From: Leptodactylus fallax
Taxonomy: Eukaryota > Chordata > Amphibia > Anura > Leptodactylidae
DNA: 64,000 nucleotides
Direction: 5' to 3'
Assembly (NCBI GenBank): GCA_947044405.1
Contig: CAMRHE010000076.1
Location: 5,624,001 to 5,688,000, forward strand
In this document: positions 1 to 13,290 of the stretch, piece by piece
How positions within the stretch are numbered: the first letter of the stretch is position 1
Layout: each line of letters begins with the position of its first letter
Program-made: the position numbers and the translations under genes
Notes under the pieces: model-generated
The model's database searches: none
Seen by the model: the letters and a program-made list of their open reading frames with translations, nothing else
What the model was told of the DNA's origin: nothing

Positions 1-480
1 AATGATGGAAAGTTCCCATAAAAGCAGCGAAGATGCCGCCTGGCTGGAGGTTATGAATCTCAGGTTTGGTCTGAAATACCAGTTATTAATTAACATGGAA
101 GTCTCAGAATTGAACTCCCTCCCTTGACGAAAGAAAAGCAACTGGTGGTCGTTCTCACATGAACTTGCATAACTTAGAGAAAAGCGATGGCTCCTCTATT
201 AGCCGCCTTTGCCTTTAAACCGTCTTTGGTGAGTGCTGGATTTATTAATGATTCATACCGTCTCCGGATCACGTATTGGTGATCGGGCACTAATAAGACA
301 TCTCCTGTACACAGAGTCTAAGGGAGAAGGAAATGGGAGAGATTCAGTAAGTCAATTACAACTGTTATATCTTAGTGTCCTGCTGAGAAGCATGTTAAAT
401 ATGCTAATATCTTTGGACACCACAGGCAGACTCGGAGGCATTTTGCAGCTGCATCTATTAGACAGTGCTTATCTGGTGTA
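1..480. promoter_or_regulatory. Candidate conserved noncoding block
   Basis: Non-repetitive sequence at the window edge. It holds ATTAATTAA near 85-95, TTATTAATGATT near 242-253 and an E-box-like GCAGCTGC near 446. No convincing open frame or splice pair was found. The mixed composition and homeodomain-type words resemble developmental enhancers, but this is pattern inference without alignment. It could equally be ordinary intron. Confidence 0.22.
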
Positions 481-2330
481 ACAAACAGATTTCATTCCAA
501 AACATCCAAATATCCCAATATTTTACTAGCAGTGAGGACATCTGGAACAAAAATAAAAAAGTTTTTAAAAAAATGTAAACCAACAACCTGAATTTTAGAT
601 GAAGACGAGGCCTACGTTGCTACTTTGGTGAATGTACAGGTCGAGGGTAACATAGGGGACTAAAGGTCTCAGTAGGGTTGATGCAGCTTTATGCAAACAT
701 ATTTTTGTGGAAGGATTTCTTCCGTCACTTTATTTTTTGGGAAGGGAATTTTTTTGATGCCGAAAGAGATTTGTCTCCTGAATTCTCGACATGCTGAGAT
801 CAAGGGTAGGTTACCCTTACCATATAGTGGTTATTTCAATTTCGACTTTTTTTTCTACTCTAATTTTATATTCATTAAAAGGGTTGACCCATCCTGAAAA
901 TTCATGTGCATAAAACCTGATGGCATATAAAACACTAAGGACTCATGAGCTTGAAAAGAGAGCCTCAAAGTCAGAACTACGGCCAACTCTTGTGGAACTG
1001 TCCCATCCATGTAATGAGCAGCATTTAATACAATGCACAAGACCTCCCTAATAAATCACCAGATTTCAGGTGACAAATTTTCAGTTCCACCATATCTTTT
1101 GCATACTGATCATCTTCTTTGAGCAGGACCAACCACTAAAAAGACCACTTTTCAAAGCGACTTTAGGAAGTCATCCTTAAGAGGATTTTTCAGTGACCAG
1201 ACATAACTTCCTGGGTTTCTGTCCCATGAAGAGCTTGACAGTCAAATATCAGCTTTTTTTTTTCAGAGGAAGTTTCTTATCATCCTTAAGTGGAAGTGAA
1301 AGATCTCACTGAATGCAGCTGGGTTTAGCTTCTACACCGATTTAAGTTGTAGGACAAAGCTGGACTATGCCAGAGCCAGATAGTCAATGGGCTTAAAAGT
1401 TGGCCACTAAAAGAAGTCAACTTGGCTACTGGAGAGACTGGACTGACGTCCACAAAGGTATTCATTTCAGGTCATGTATGCAAGTTATTTCAGATTCTAG
1501 AATGTTCACTGCGCTAGTAGTTTTAAATATGCTATTACCTACAAAAAACAAAATGGCAAATGAAACTGAAGAATCTAATATAATGAAATGCTCATGTACA
1601 AGGGGCTACTGGAAGACCTTGTAATAGTAGTGTGAGTAGTACTCTGCCACACCCTTGAATTATCATACCCAATGTTTCCACCATCTCCATCCACTTTCAA
1701 GTTGGCAATGCCCAAGACCGCCAATTTCAGCAGGACTGCCCAATCAACGAATCTGTATGGGGTCCTCTAGGCTCCCGATAACAGATCCCAGGGGAGATAA
1801 GAATCAATTAAATTTTACTGATCTTTATGGTATCCAAAAGATAAGCCACTGGCAGCCTTCTGTCCTCTTCCTAGTGAGAACACATACCGAGCAGCCTGAC
1901 AACAAACCTTCTCACAATACTCATGTCCTAGAATTAGGTTGCAATAGGAACTTCACTGTGAATGATCTTTAGAATAATGTAGAATGCAAAAATTTTTGAG
2001 TTATTTCCAAGATTGTTTTACAGGAAAAAAAAAAATACAAATTTAACGTTAACATCTGTGAGATCATAGTCTAATTACTGCAAAGTGAAATCTGAAACGA
2101 AATCAATGGGCACATAAGATGCAATCTCAACTGTGTTTGGCTCAGCACACAAAATCCTTGACTCATAAATCAATGTTACAAGCCATTCAGCGAATCGATA
2201 GTCAGATTCCCACTTGGTCTATACATACAGCCACTAAATGAAATAATAATGACTTAAGATGTGTCATACTGGGTCATCAATATCAACAAGGAGTTGGCCA
2301 CATTAAGGAATAGATGGAAAACAACGTGCA
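481..2330. other. AT-rich stretch with no recognised gene
   Basis: I see no coding exon, RNA gene or familiar frog transposon here. Open frames are short and random-looking. Short A/T runs occur, for example near 1253 and 2021. Best read as intron or intergenic DNA. Confidence 0.5.
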
Positions 2331-2650
2331 AGGACTTTGGCTGCTTGGCTTGGAAAAGGATGGAGATTTTGACTATTCGGAAAGAATTGTAATTATTGCC
2401 TTGCTGTTAATTACTACAAAAATAAGGAAACACGGCAAAGAGGGCAAGAAAGGCAAGAATTTACCCATTCTCTGAGGAAGAAAAAACAAAAATGTAAAAT
2501 AAACATTGTGTCTATGAAGAACAACAAGGCCAGAGCTCTACGGGAAGCCTCCAGCTGTTTTCAATAGAGCTCTTCTTTCAGCTTGTTATTACACCCGGCA
2601 CAATGCTCAATAGACAGGTCAGATTGGTAATCTTTACAGAATGGCAGATC
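2330..2650. promoter_or_regulatory. Candidate conserved noncoding block with paired homeodomain words
   Basis: TGTAATTATTGCC and TGTTAATTACTAC lie close together near 2388-2415, a pattern common in homeodomain-bound enhancers. AGAGCTC occurs twice (about 2533 and 2566) around a TCCAGCTGTTTTCAAT stretch. No coding frame was found. The function is inferred from motif density only. Confidence 0.28.
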
Positions 2651-5600
2651 TATTCAATAAAAATGAGATGAACGGGGTTCACCATCTAAACCATCATCTG
2701 CTCCCTATGGTGGCTTATACAGGAATAGAAGATCTCATGAAGTACAGATTAAACTACATGCAGTGTCCTCGTGTTTCATGTCACTCACACCCAAGCATGG
2801 CCAGGCTGTTTCAAGGCCAAGGCATAACGTCTGTCAGCTGAAGGTGGACTGGGTGAAACCTAAGACGACGATGTAGGCCATGTCTATGGTGACAGTCTTG
2901 AATTGAGGTTACAATAGTTTAATTGAAGACTTAAAAGCAGCGAATTAGTTATTTAAGAAAACAAGCAGTCGATGACACTTCTGGGGGGAAAAAAAAAAAA
3001 GTTCAGACTGTTTCTATAAAATAAGCTTATTCCATTTTGGAGGATATATTAATTACAAAAAAAATAAAAAATATACATAAATAAAATGAACATAAAATCA
3101 TCATTAAGATTATTTTGGGATATTTACATGACCAATGTGGACAAAAATAAAAACAGTAAATTTATCACACAACCATAGAAATGTAAACCCTCATTGGGTC
3201 ACCTCTGTATTTTTCCTGGGGTTGTTTGATAATTCCTAACTTGGTCATCTACCTTGAGGAACACATTACCCTAGAATTCATATTATAATATAAAAGAACA
3301 TAAAATATTAGCTATATCAAGGAAAATATTAGAGAATGAAAAGTTTTAGCCAATGAAAAGTATTAACTATGTCAAAAAGAATTTAATGATTATGCTGTCA
3401 TATATATTGGTTACACCTACAAACTCTTAGAGTGGCAGAGACAAGTGCACATGAACCACTTTATGAACCACTCACCCCCAACAATTCACATCTCTTTTAC
3501 GTGAATATCATAAAATGGCCTATATACTGTACTTTACTAACTCCTATAACTCCTTTTTGATGTTTTGGGAATTTTTTTTTTTTTTTTTACTTCCTACTAA
3601 ATCCCATTAATTGGCTATATTGAAATTATTAACAGAAGCCACTATCACCTACCAGTACAGAGAGGAACCCAATATGTATCCATATTTGTTAAGAAAAAAA
3701 AAATTCCATTTGCTACCACTGCACATCTGCGCAAAGCAGCAAATATATATCGAAAAGCAACTAAATGACTGAAAAAAATATATATAAAAAAATGTGCCAA
3801 AAACTCCATTTCCAGACTCAGTCTTAAGTTCATTTTTAAAAACACCTCAAAAAAAAAAAAAAAAAAAAAAAAAGAAAAGGGTAAGTGGTTTTGACAGTTA
3901 CCAACTTTGTGTAGACAATTCAGATCCACTTTAATATAAGAACCAAAAGGTGGAAGGTCTAATAAACCGTAATTTAAGCGCAACACCAAGAAAGTGTTGT
4001 TGTTTGAGAAAATTATAACAGCTGGAGATTTCCATTCTTGCACTTATGTGTGACATACAAAACAAAACATCAAAAAAGAGGCACATACAAAAAGCAAAAA
4101 AAGTGAAAAATGCCATAAAAATAAGTGTCCACGGGTGGTTATAGCCATTATTCATGACTGATAACCCTTCGTCATATTTTTCTGTTTCCAACTGTTAAAA
4201 TGCACAGACAGACTTATTTGTATTTTGTGTTATTTTTTTCCGCATCCATGTACAGCTGGTAATGGCAAGAAATTGCTTTTAGTACAAGAAATTCATCCCT
4301 ACAAGAATCGTTTCAGGTCACCTATCATACAACTGATGGATCTATCTAGGCATTCACACTCAAGGAGTTCACACTCCTCTCATTTTAATGTAATTAGAGG
4401 TCGCGCTAATATGTGATGTCAAAAATGTATTTAAGGTTTACTGGAAAAAAAAAAAAAAAAAAAAAAAAAAGAAAAATCGACGTCTAAATCAAGTCTAACA
4501 AATAAAATGTATTTATCCCTGCATAAGGCATTGAGAATTCAATGACGTCAAGCGAGAAGAGGACACAAGGTTACATTTGTCTAAACCCTCCAGTTCATTT
4601 ACTGGTGTAACTTTCCAGTTTGCAATTTAACACAGATGCTTAGTCCATACAATTTCACAGAATGTGGGCTTAAACAATCTCCCTCTGCCAGCAAACAATC
4701 ACTCCATGGGATCAAAGTGCAACATCTATGACAATTTACAGGAATTTTTGTAATTTTTATATTTCAAGGTTCTGAGCAGAGCTACTTGGAGAGGACCAAC
4801 AGTAGGACGTGTGACCTATGAATACATTTGCATAAGACACGCGTCAAAAAGTGTTCCCTTTTCCATTCATAAGCCCAAGCAGAGATTCTAACACGATCAC
4901 AAACCATTGCCTCCATCTTGGCAGTTAGGGGTCGTAAATATACTAAGGATATTTATCCTGCGTAGAAAAGGCATTTAGGATGACATTAAATACAAGACAT
5001 TATTCAATCAAAAGCTATTGTTTTGAAAAGGCAAGCGGTTATGATATATTTTACACTATAATCCGCCACTGGAGACATCTAAAGACATCCATAATCTACT
5101 CTCAAGGTGGCAGAGTTTTGTCGACTGGACAAAAAATTATGCAAATTTGACATAAAAACAGTGATGGTTATTATGAACATTATTAAAAGGCAGAGTCTCC
5201 AAGCTGTAACAATATCATAATATGGTAAATTCCTTTAAATAAGCAATCATAGGACGAAGGTCAAAAAATAAAATAAATAGAAGAATAAAAAAAATTTTGA
5301 GAAATAAATAACCTATTTTTGGTAAAATAGTACTTCCACGTCATTATCTATTACATGCATGTAAATATATCTAATGGAGACCAAGAATTTTGTGCATGGG
5401 TGGAAGCTGGAGCAAAGGAATGTAAGCATGATCTTAAAGGGTACTTCATGAAAGGGACACAATGGAAAATCTGTCTGCAACCAAAAAGTTGTAATAGCAT
5501 AGGAAACATTAAAGTCTCCGATCTTTTGCTCTGGCCTTGGGTCTTGTGAGATTTCAAGTTATTGTTAATACAAATTTATAGGTAAAAAGTTGGGTGGGTA

Positions 5601-6800
5601 AAAATAAGTGGGTAGAAATTGTACCAATTACACGTATAGCAACGATCTTTTGTGCGCTATACTTTATGAAGTAATGGCCCAGCCCATAAAACGATCTCAG
5701 AAAGACTAAACTGAAAATAAACAAAAACAGAAACTGATATAGTAAAAAATACTTTGATGGCGCATAGAAATAAAAAGTACAGATCATAAATACATCTTAA
5801 ATTTCACTTATCCGCCAATCCTGACACAGATAAGGCAACAGCAAAATCATCCAATTTTGGGGACATCCAAATATTTTTTCAATATATTTTAAGGTTTGGA
5901 AATTTTTTTTTTGCATATGATCATCGGACATGGGTGGGAGGCAATTTGGGTATGATAAAAGCGTGAAAAAAATCCTTCATAAATCACACCTTAATCCAGA
6001 ACCCCTGTTATTCTTTCTTACGCTAAGGTTTTTTTTATATCCAATGCTATTTTTTTTCTAAACCACAAATGGAATTTCCAGCAGTAATAAAACCTTGTAA
6101 CACTACTTGGCACAGATACTGCAGAGGATCTCCAAACAAAAACAGTTTGCGAGACAAAGGAAATAAAAAAAATATTTGTATTAATAAGCATATACTTGGT
6201 TACTATGGTTCAGAGAAAGCTGGGATGAGAGCCACAAGTTTACATCCACCGTAATAAAGAATTGATTAAACCTGCATCCATTTTTAACTTTCAGGACTAC
6301 TTGTAAATTTGCGTTACTGTAACATTACAGGAATACACATTAATCTAGTAACCGGGGAATTGTCTTCATTCTTAATAAAAACCAGAAGGACTTCTAAGCA
6401 ACCTCGACCTCTTTCTTGTTACACACCTGCGTCTTGAAATTCGAACCAAGACCTAGTAGCTCCATCCTTTCCTACATCGCACCAACGACACCTTCTTTAA
6501 TCATTTTGTCAGTGGTTAGATCCACTAAATTGTGTAAAATGTCCAGACTATGATCCAATGCATTCCAAACAAATCTCTCTTATTAAAACCAATCTGCCGC
6601 ACATGAAGATAAAAAAAAAAAAAAATAATAGAAGGATGTAGAACCAGATTTTAACCAAGGACCGAGGCATTAATAATTTACAGTAATTGGGCACATTATT
6701 CAACAGGGTGATTAATTTTTAAGCACACATGGTAGAAATTAAAATACTAGAAACATTTTTTTTTACGAATATGAAATTTTAACATGAATAAATGATGGAA
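2650..6800. other. AT-rich, homopolymer-rich noncoding stretch
   Basis: Long A/T tracts occur near 3570-3588 (T), 3849-3873 (A) and 4446-4470 (A), among many AATAAA and TTTATT words. It could be intron or a long 3' untranslated region, but no stop-codon-bearing exon can be tied to it. A perfect CRE word TGACGTCA sits at 4543-4550. No recognised transposon. Confidence 0.4.
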
Positions 6801-9800
6801 ATGTATGAGTACCTTCGCTAAATGGATTACGATCTGACTAGCAACTGGCTACTGACCTAAGTGTCTTCACTGTTTGTGTTGAAAACAAAATACTGAAGAG
6901 CAGAGACAGGCATCCTGGTAGGAAAGGCTAGAATTTGGCTCAGCTGAGGGTATATATTTTATAGCATTAAATTCTATGATTTTTTGGCTTCTCTACACAA
7001 AAGTAGTAACTAGGTACTCTATAGTATACTAGCTGTTGTAACAAAGCCATTACAAGATGTATCACAAGCAAAACTGTTCTTGGAACAATCGACTACAAAT
7101 GATGGCAGAACATGTCCTACTCAACGGAGAAGACAAAAGCAGGAACTACGAAAGAGGACGTGACTCATACCTCTCTCCAGCAAGCCATGAAGAACTACAT
7201 CTACTATCTACTTTCTACTTTCAGAAAAGACACTAGCGTTGTCTAGTAAGGAAGACATGTCTTACGTAAACTTATTCAAGCAAGTCCTAATGGTCTACTA
7301 GTGAAGATGTAAGTGTTGTCTACAAAATTACAACAGATACGTTGAATCCTGTAGAGAACTTGAATCTTCTTCCTACACTACATACAATTTAGATTTTGTC
7401 ATCTCCTCCCAAAGCCATATCTTCCTTGCTCAATAAAGACTGCATAAAAACATTTTATCGTCATGACCAAGACGTAGAACCAAGCCAAACTAAAGCCTCC
7501 ATATTTCTTCTTATCAAGCCAGTTGATCAATATAAAAATATTTCGATTCAACATACAATCTGAACATAAAATAAATCTGAACATGAAGCCAAAGAATGAG
7601 CTCATGAAATAACAAACAAAAGTCCATTTTAAATACTCAGTTTCTAAGTATTCGGAAGTGGGGAAAAGGAGAACAAAAAGTTGCATTTGCGTCAAATGGC
7701 AGATTCTCACACAGACAAACTGGTAACAGATGGCAGAAAACATTCACCTCAATCAATGTGTTCCAAGTATAGACTTAGTTCGCAGAAAAAGTAAACGTAC
7801 AGGTCAACCACTTGGGACTCTATAATGACATGCAAATGAACTCTAGTGGAAAGAACTAACTATTAACCTCTAAAGCAGATTTATTGATGGCATGGGCACA
7901 TTGGCTTACCAGTCAACGCCATTGTAAGTTCAATGGTGAAAAGATGAAATAGAGGACATGAGAAAAAACTACCCCAAATATACTTACAGCTGATGGTGGG
8001 GAGGTGCACCACTGAAGGATTTCAGGAATAATGGAGGAGGTCCCTAACCATAACAAGTCACAAAGTTTTTAATTAGGGCACAGTACGTCATGCGCACAAA
8101 CAGAAGGGGATGACCCAATTCAGGAAGTCGTGACAATACTGGGATGTGTCTCTAGAAGTTAAGGAGGCAACATGGCGCCCTTATTTTTGGTTGGGAAAAA
8201 TCTAATTTTTCAAAGCATCTGAAGTTTTTAAGATGGAAGTTTTTGGAATAGACTTTACAAAAGTTTCAGTGCACAATGAGCTCATACCACTGTAGAGTCA
8301 TTTTAATAGATTAGCCGATATTCACAAGATATTTTTGAAAAACTTTGCTTAAGTTTCAATATTAAAAATTATAGGAAGAACAATATCTAAAATGGCATTA
8401 GGTCACTTCTTCATTCCCATTAATTAGCAAACTGAATTATAAGAAAGCACCAATTGTGCTTCAATACAATAATTGAAGAAGTGAATTGAAGAAGTGAATG
8501 GAAGAGTTAAGCCAAGACATTATGACTTGTGTTGACTTGTGTTGATGTTTACCCAGTATATGCAATGACACAGTGCCCAGTTATGTGATGGTGGTGTTGT
8601 TGTGTCTAAGGATAACTTGGCATCTTTTAGAAACAGACCAGACGCAAGTATGTAATGTCACTTATGAACATAAAAAAGACCAGACCCACAATCTGCACTC
8701 TGTCAGCACGCTTGGAAGTGTGACTTGTACTATTCACAACCTATCTTAATCAGCAGAAATAAGAAGGTTCCCATGAAAGAAGAACCAAACCAGGTATGAA
8801 GCTCAAAATAGTACCACGTTAAATGAGGTAGCATGCAATTCATTGCCAGTAGTCTGCAAGGAGCTGCGTGATACTTTAAGTAACATGGTGCTATTCTGAG
8901 CAAACCTGAAAAGTGATATGATTGACGTCTAGCTGACTTCTTAGGTTTCAGCCACATAGATGCACAGAAATTCAAGTGGGCCAACAGAACATAGTAAAAA
9001 TATACATCACGGACTCAAAACAGGAAAAGGATTAAGAAATTTACAGACAGCAGTGATTTACTCTCTTAAAGCGGAGTCTTACAGAATATTGGCGACACGA
9101 TCCATTAACTCTTCAGTTTTCAAACAGATTCATAGATAACACTACATCAAAATCGATAAAAAAATGTATAATAAAATCTAGAGACCGCCTTAGGCAATAG
9201 AGTACTAATGGATACCATCTATAGCACATACACAATTACACCTCACCACTGCAATATAACAGACGCAGTAAAGGAGTGGTATCAAAATTGCCTGGATCAA
9301 AGACTTTACACCAAAGCCACTACCTGGAAACCCAAGACAGTCATTAAGCAACCAGTTATAGCACAATAAAGTTACTAAACGGTGCTCTTTGCTAAGAGTT
9401 TATGGGGTTGCTAGGTAAAACAACATTAAAACTACATTGAAGAACGTTAAAAACAAAAATGCATCAAAATTATCCTAAATTTAGTATATTTGATCAGATG
9501 AGCCAGAAGGTGACATTTCCTTCATTGCAATTTGACTATTTCACAACTATATAAATCACACAGAGAAGATTATGGAATAGGCGGCATGCCAGCATTCATG
9601 ACTCTAATAACTGTGGCCTTATGTTATATGCCCTCAGTCCATAAAACATAAAAATTGCCATTGTTATGGATTGTCAGACAAATCGCCCATTCAGAGGTTT
9701 AAGACCATCGTGGGCAAACTAATAAGGTATGAAGATTTTTTACATTCTATTGAAACCACTTGTCTACAAACTGGGCATGTCCCATCGAAGGGTAGACATA

Positions 9801-10870
9801 GAAAAGGAGACCATAAATTACTTATTTGTACTTTTTACTGTATTGCTTACACAAGGGCATCGATCACCTTCATTTATCACTATCCCTTCATTAAATAAAC
9901 AAGAATAGGAGGGTTTACGTCTGTGCCTACGACATGGGAGCCTGGGAAAAGACTCAACGCCATCCCTACAAACACACATGCTCTTGCCGACCTTGGCCTG
10001 TGGAGTTCAACGCTCTCTGGAATGGTGACACGTTTTTCATTCACAGACTAGGAGATCAGAAGTTTTCAGACGAAAGGCTCGGACACCTTCTAAACTACCA
10101 TGTATAATTAACTCTCAGATAAGAGGAGTCAAAATATTTGACAGCCTCACTTCGAAACTGATATCATGGAAATACCAGCAACGTCTGGGGAAGGTCATCA
10201 ACAGTACGAGTAGATATCCAGGTAGTAGGCAAAGGGAAGGACTCCGATAAGGTTGGTTATATGCACAAGTGAAGTTGATTCTCCTCAGTCAGTGTTTGAC
10301 TATACACATAAGGTTGTGTAAGCATATAGGAAACCACACAGACACTATACAATTCTATAGACTAGGTCAACATAACCAACAGCTATTAAGGTATGAATCA
10401 TGCACATAATAGAAGTCTTCATGCGTTTTCTGCTCCAGGAGGTCATATTGAGCAAAGTCAACATGGATGAAAAATAATTCACCTCATTTACCGCAGCAAA
10501 AGTCGAAATACAACAGGATCCAATAAGGAACGGCAATTCTGAAGGCGCACAATTGCATATAATAAAAACCATCATTAAAACTACAGACGTCCAAATGAAA
10601 TGAGCCATTTTAGGCTCCCTGATGTGTTGGTCAATAAACTACACCGGAAGCCTCATGTATACAGAGGGGAATGATTTTTCCATTAACAACCACCATTGGT
10701 AAACTATTTTCTGGATGAAACTTTTTGACTCTCTCATTTTTCTCTCCACTCTTAAGTCACTTTAGCAGAAGGCAAATTTTGGCGCCTATGGATTACCAGA
10801 CATTAGATTCTTGAAGCGGTAACAGCCAAAATCCCTACAGATCTCAAAGTCATTCACCGAGACCAATATC
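6800..10870. other. Noncoding stretch with no recognised gene
   Basis: No exon, RNA gene or known repeat is apparent. A perfect octamer ATGCAAAT lies near 7831-7838. A short direct repeat built on GAATTGAAGAAGT lies at about 8471-8505. The minus-strand frame at 10345-10608 starts with a hydrophobic stretch but matches no family I know and is probably chance. Confidence 0.4.
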
Positions 10871-10879
10871 TGTGCAAGC

Positions 10880-11265
10880 AGAATGCCTTTCAACACACTC
10901 CCACTGTGCACGTTTCTACTACACGGAGTAATCGTGCTCTGACACAGAAATCCTAATTCGGCGCACTATTCACAGTTCAGACCTTGCTTACTTCCCCCCA
11001 CCCTCCTTTATTTCGTGTTACAATAATCCTATTGGAGAGCAATTGTTGTATTTAATATTCGAGCCCTCTTATGAAAATGTTTCCTATGAAATGTGGCAGA
11101 GTTGTTAAGATAATACGTGTGCATGCTGTGAGAGGGTAATGCCTACACAATAGCCCTTGCCAGTGCCGTAAATCTCTTCATTAGACAACTACATATTACA
11201 ACAGATCTACTTAACTGTTTCTTTACTTAAAGGGCCATTTGGTTTAACAATAACAAACTCACTTT
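10880..11265. promoter_or_regulatory. Candidate conserved noncoding block with SOX-like words
   Basis: Mixed-complexity sequence with ACAATAATCCTATTG and CAATTGTTGTATT close together (about 11020-11055), then TTGTTAAGATAATACGTG and GGTTTAACAATAACAAAC (about 11238-11255). Repeated ACAAT/ATTGT and TAAT words resemble SOX and homeodomain sites. No coding frame. One of the more enhancer-like stretches in the left half, judged by eye. Confidence 0.3.
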
Positions 11266-12400
11266 TGCACATTAGTAAAGGATTAGCCAGAATAAATAAT
11301 GTATTGGCACCACGATGGGGACCTGCTACGCTCCTCCACACCGTGACAGACTGTACAAAATCCAAAAGCTAGAAGATAAATTCAGCACTAAATCACCAGG
11401 GTGAGAGTGGGCACTCAGCTGGCAAAGTCCTGCTTTAATCCAAACACCTCCAAGTGCTTGAGCAAACAAGATCCGCAATGCCCTTCAAGGTAAAGCAAGA
11501 GTAATATTTTTGTAAGAGGAGTTCCCACGCTGCGCAAAAAAAAAAAAAAAGTTGGCAAAAACATACAGCTAGTCAAACTATTTGTGCGGCGGTCGTGCCC
11601 TATGACAAAAAGTTATTCTGTTGCAAATTTTTGCTTTTTTTTTTTTTCTTTACTTATCCAAGTAAAGTGCATTTTAATACAACTCGCAAATACAGAGCTC
11701 TCTCTCTCTTAGTAAGACCAAATGAAATGGAAAAAGTCCGCACTTAATGTCCTGGATTTATACTTTCAGGAGATGAGAAAACATAAGCCTTACAGAAGCT
11801 TTTAGATCCTAAAATGCCCATTATGGTTATAGTTTATTTTCCCTTGCAAAACGCTAAATAAATTGTATTTTACGGGAAGATTTGTCCTGGGTAGATACAA
11901 GCATGCAAACAACTTCCAGCTTAACTGTAATCTATAGATTAAAAATAAATCACAAGAGATAACAAAAAGGAAAAGGAGAAAAATTGCCCAACGCCACAAA
12001 AGATAAAACAAAGGAAAAACCAGTATAGGAAAGACATGAGACACAAAAAAAAAAAAAAAAAAAAAAGCATTTTACCTTCTCTCCTCAGTTATCAGTAGAG
12101 CAGCCTGGAGTTATACAGTTACGTGCATGAAAGTAAGATACAGACTTTCCAGGTTACAAAAGGTCTGAAGACCTGACTAGAGCACTGCCAAGTATTTTCT
12201 TATCATAGCTCCTTGCTGTTGGGAATGTCCTTTATATTTGCAGATCTGGTTTGGCAGCTTTAAGCAGCGAGGGCATATTTTGAAAGAATAAATGGTCACT
12301 GACTATCAAGTAACAGCATAACTACAGTGAAGGAGGCCTTGTCAGTCCTAAAAGATGCAGCACACATACTGTGATCCTCTAAGCAGTGAAGGCTTTGAAT
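11265..12400. other. Noncoding stretch with A and T tracts
   Basis: Contains A15 near 11537, T13 near 11638 and A22 near 12045. A plus-strand acceptor-like tract (CTTCTCTCCTCAG, near 12073) is followed by a GTAAGA 43 bases later. This is too weak to call an exon. Confidence 0.35.
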
Positions 12401-12440
12401 GAGGGGCTGACATCGGTGGCTGTTGCTAGCGAGCGTTCGT
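12381..12440 (-). other. Possible minus-strand exon 3' of a strong acceptor (doubtful)
   Basis: Read on the minus strand, a pyrimidine tract ending TTTATTTCCTCCAG stops at 12441. The next bases give a short frame, ERSLATATDVSPSFKAFTA, ending in TAG near 12381. Its entry phase matches the phase left by the candidate donor at 23420. I do not recognise the peptide, phase agreement happens one time in three, and good acceptor matches are common by chance. Recorded as a test target, not a gene. Confidence 0.12.
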
Positions 12441-13094
12441 CTGGAGGAAATAAACAGAATTCACATCATTCCATCTTGATAAGTCCATGGTATGTCTATC
12501 ACTCAAAAAACACCCAAAAATAAAACCTTTACTCCACCTCCCCTCTCTGGTCACCGCTCTAATGACATATGGAATATTCAATGAAAAGGAACCCTCCCTG
12601 ATCCAAAAATGTGTTCTTTTACTTGCCTCCACTTCAACAAAGCAACCAAGTAAAACTCAACTCAACTCCCTTCGTAATGGTAGACCATCAAAACAGATCA
12701 GTTCTCAATGTCTAAACAAACATCGAGTAATGTGTCTCTGTTTACTGCTGAGGATTAGAAGACCTAACATAAACAGCATTGAGTCTTTACACATTAGCAA
12801 GACCATCAACAATCTTCCCAAAACGTAACAAGACCATCAACACAAGCAAACTGGTGCCAGCACAAAACCCACTGTGCATGCTGGCCATTGTTCCCCCAGC
12901 TACAAATATCCCTTTCGCCTGCTTTGTCCTCCTTTGTCGAGTATACACTTGGAACTCCTCCATGTTTAAATACTTTTCCCCCCTTCAAGTACATTTCCAA
13001 AGCTCAAAAAGAACATGCCCTGAATATTAAAGAGTCTAAAAATAAAAGGTTGACTTCTCGAAACTCTGCAGCTCCTTTGTGTCCTCCAGTCAGG

Positions 13095-13290
13095 AATGCC
13101 TAAGTGTTGCAATAATGATGATTCTTTTATCAAGAGAAAGGATAAAAGGCTGGTCACAAAGAGAAAATAAAAAAAATTCTACACATTTGACATAAAAAGA
13201 TAAAATACTAGGAGAAAAAATAAAATGCCAGCTTTGTTTGCAATCTACGGAGTTATTTCATAAAATGCAATATAGTGGGTGCCTTCGAAA
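13095..13290. promoter_or_regulatory. Candidate noncoding regulatory block
   Basis: Contains CAATAATGATGATTC, AAGGATAAAAGG, CTTTGTTTGCAATC and GAGTTATTTCATAAAATGC. SOX-, FOX- and GATA-like words are clustered and there is no coding frame. Inference from motifs only. Confidence 0.22.

Noticed and set aside
3000..6500. Long 3' untranslated region
   Set aside because: AT-rich with many poly-A signal words, but no upstream coding exon can be linked; intron is equally likely.
10345..10608. Secreted-looking 87-codon minus-strand frame
   Set aside because: The hydrophobic start resembles a signal peptide, but there is no family match, no splice or promoter context, and such frames arise by chance in 64 kb.
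12381..12440. Terminal exon of the presumed minus-strand gene
   Set aside because: The acceptor is good and the phase fits the 23420 donor, but a peptide of about 19 residues without known similarity is not enough; kept only as a low-confidence feature.
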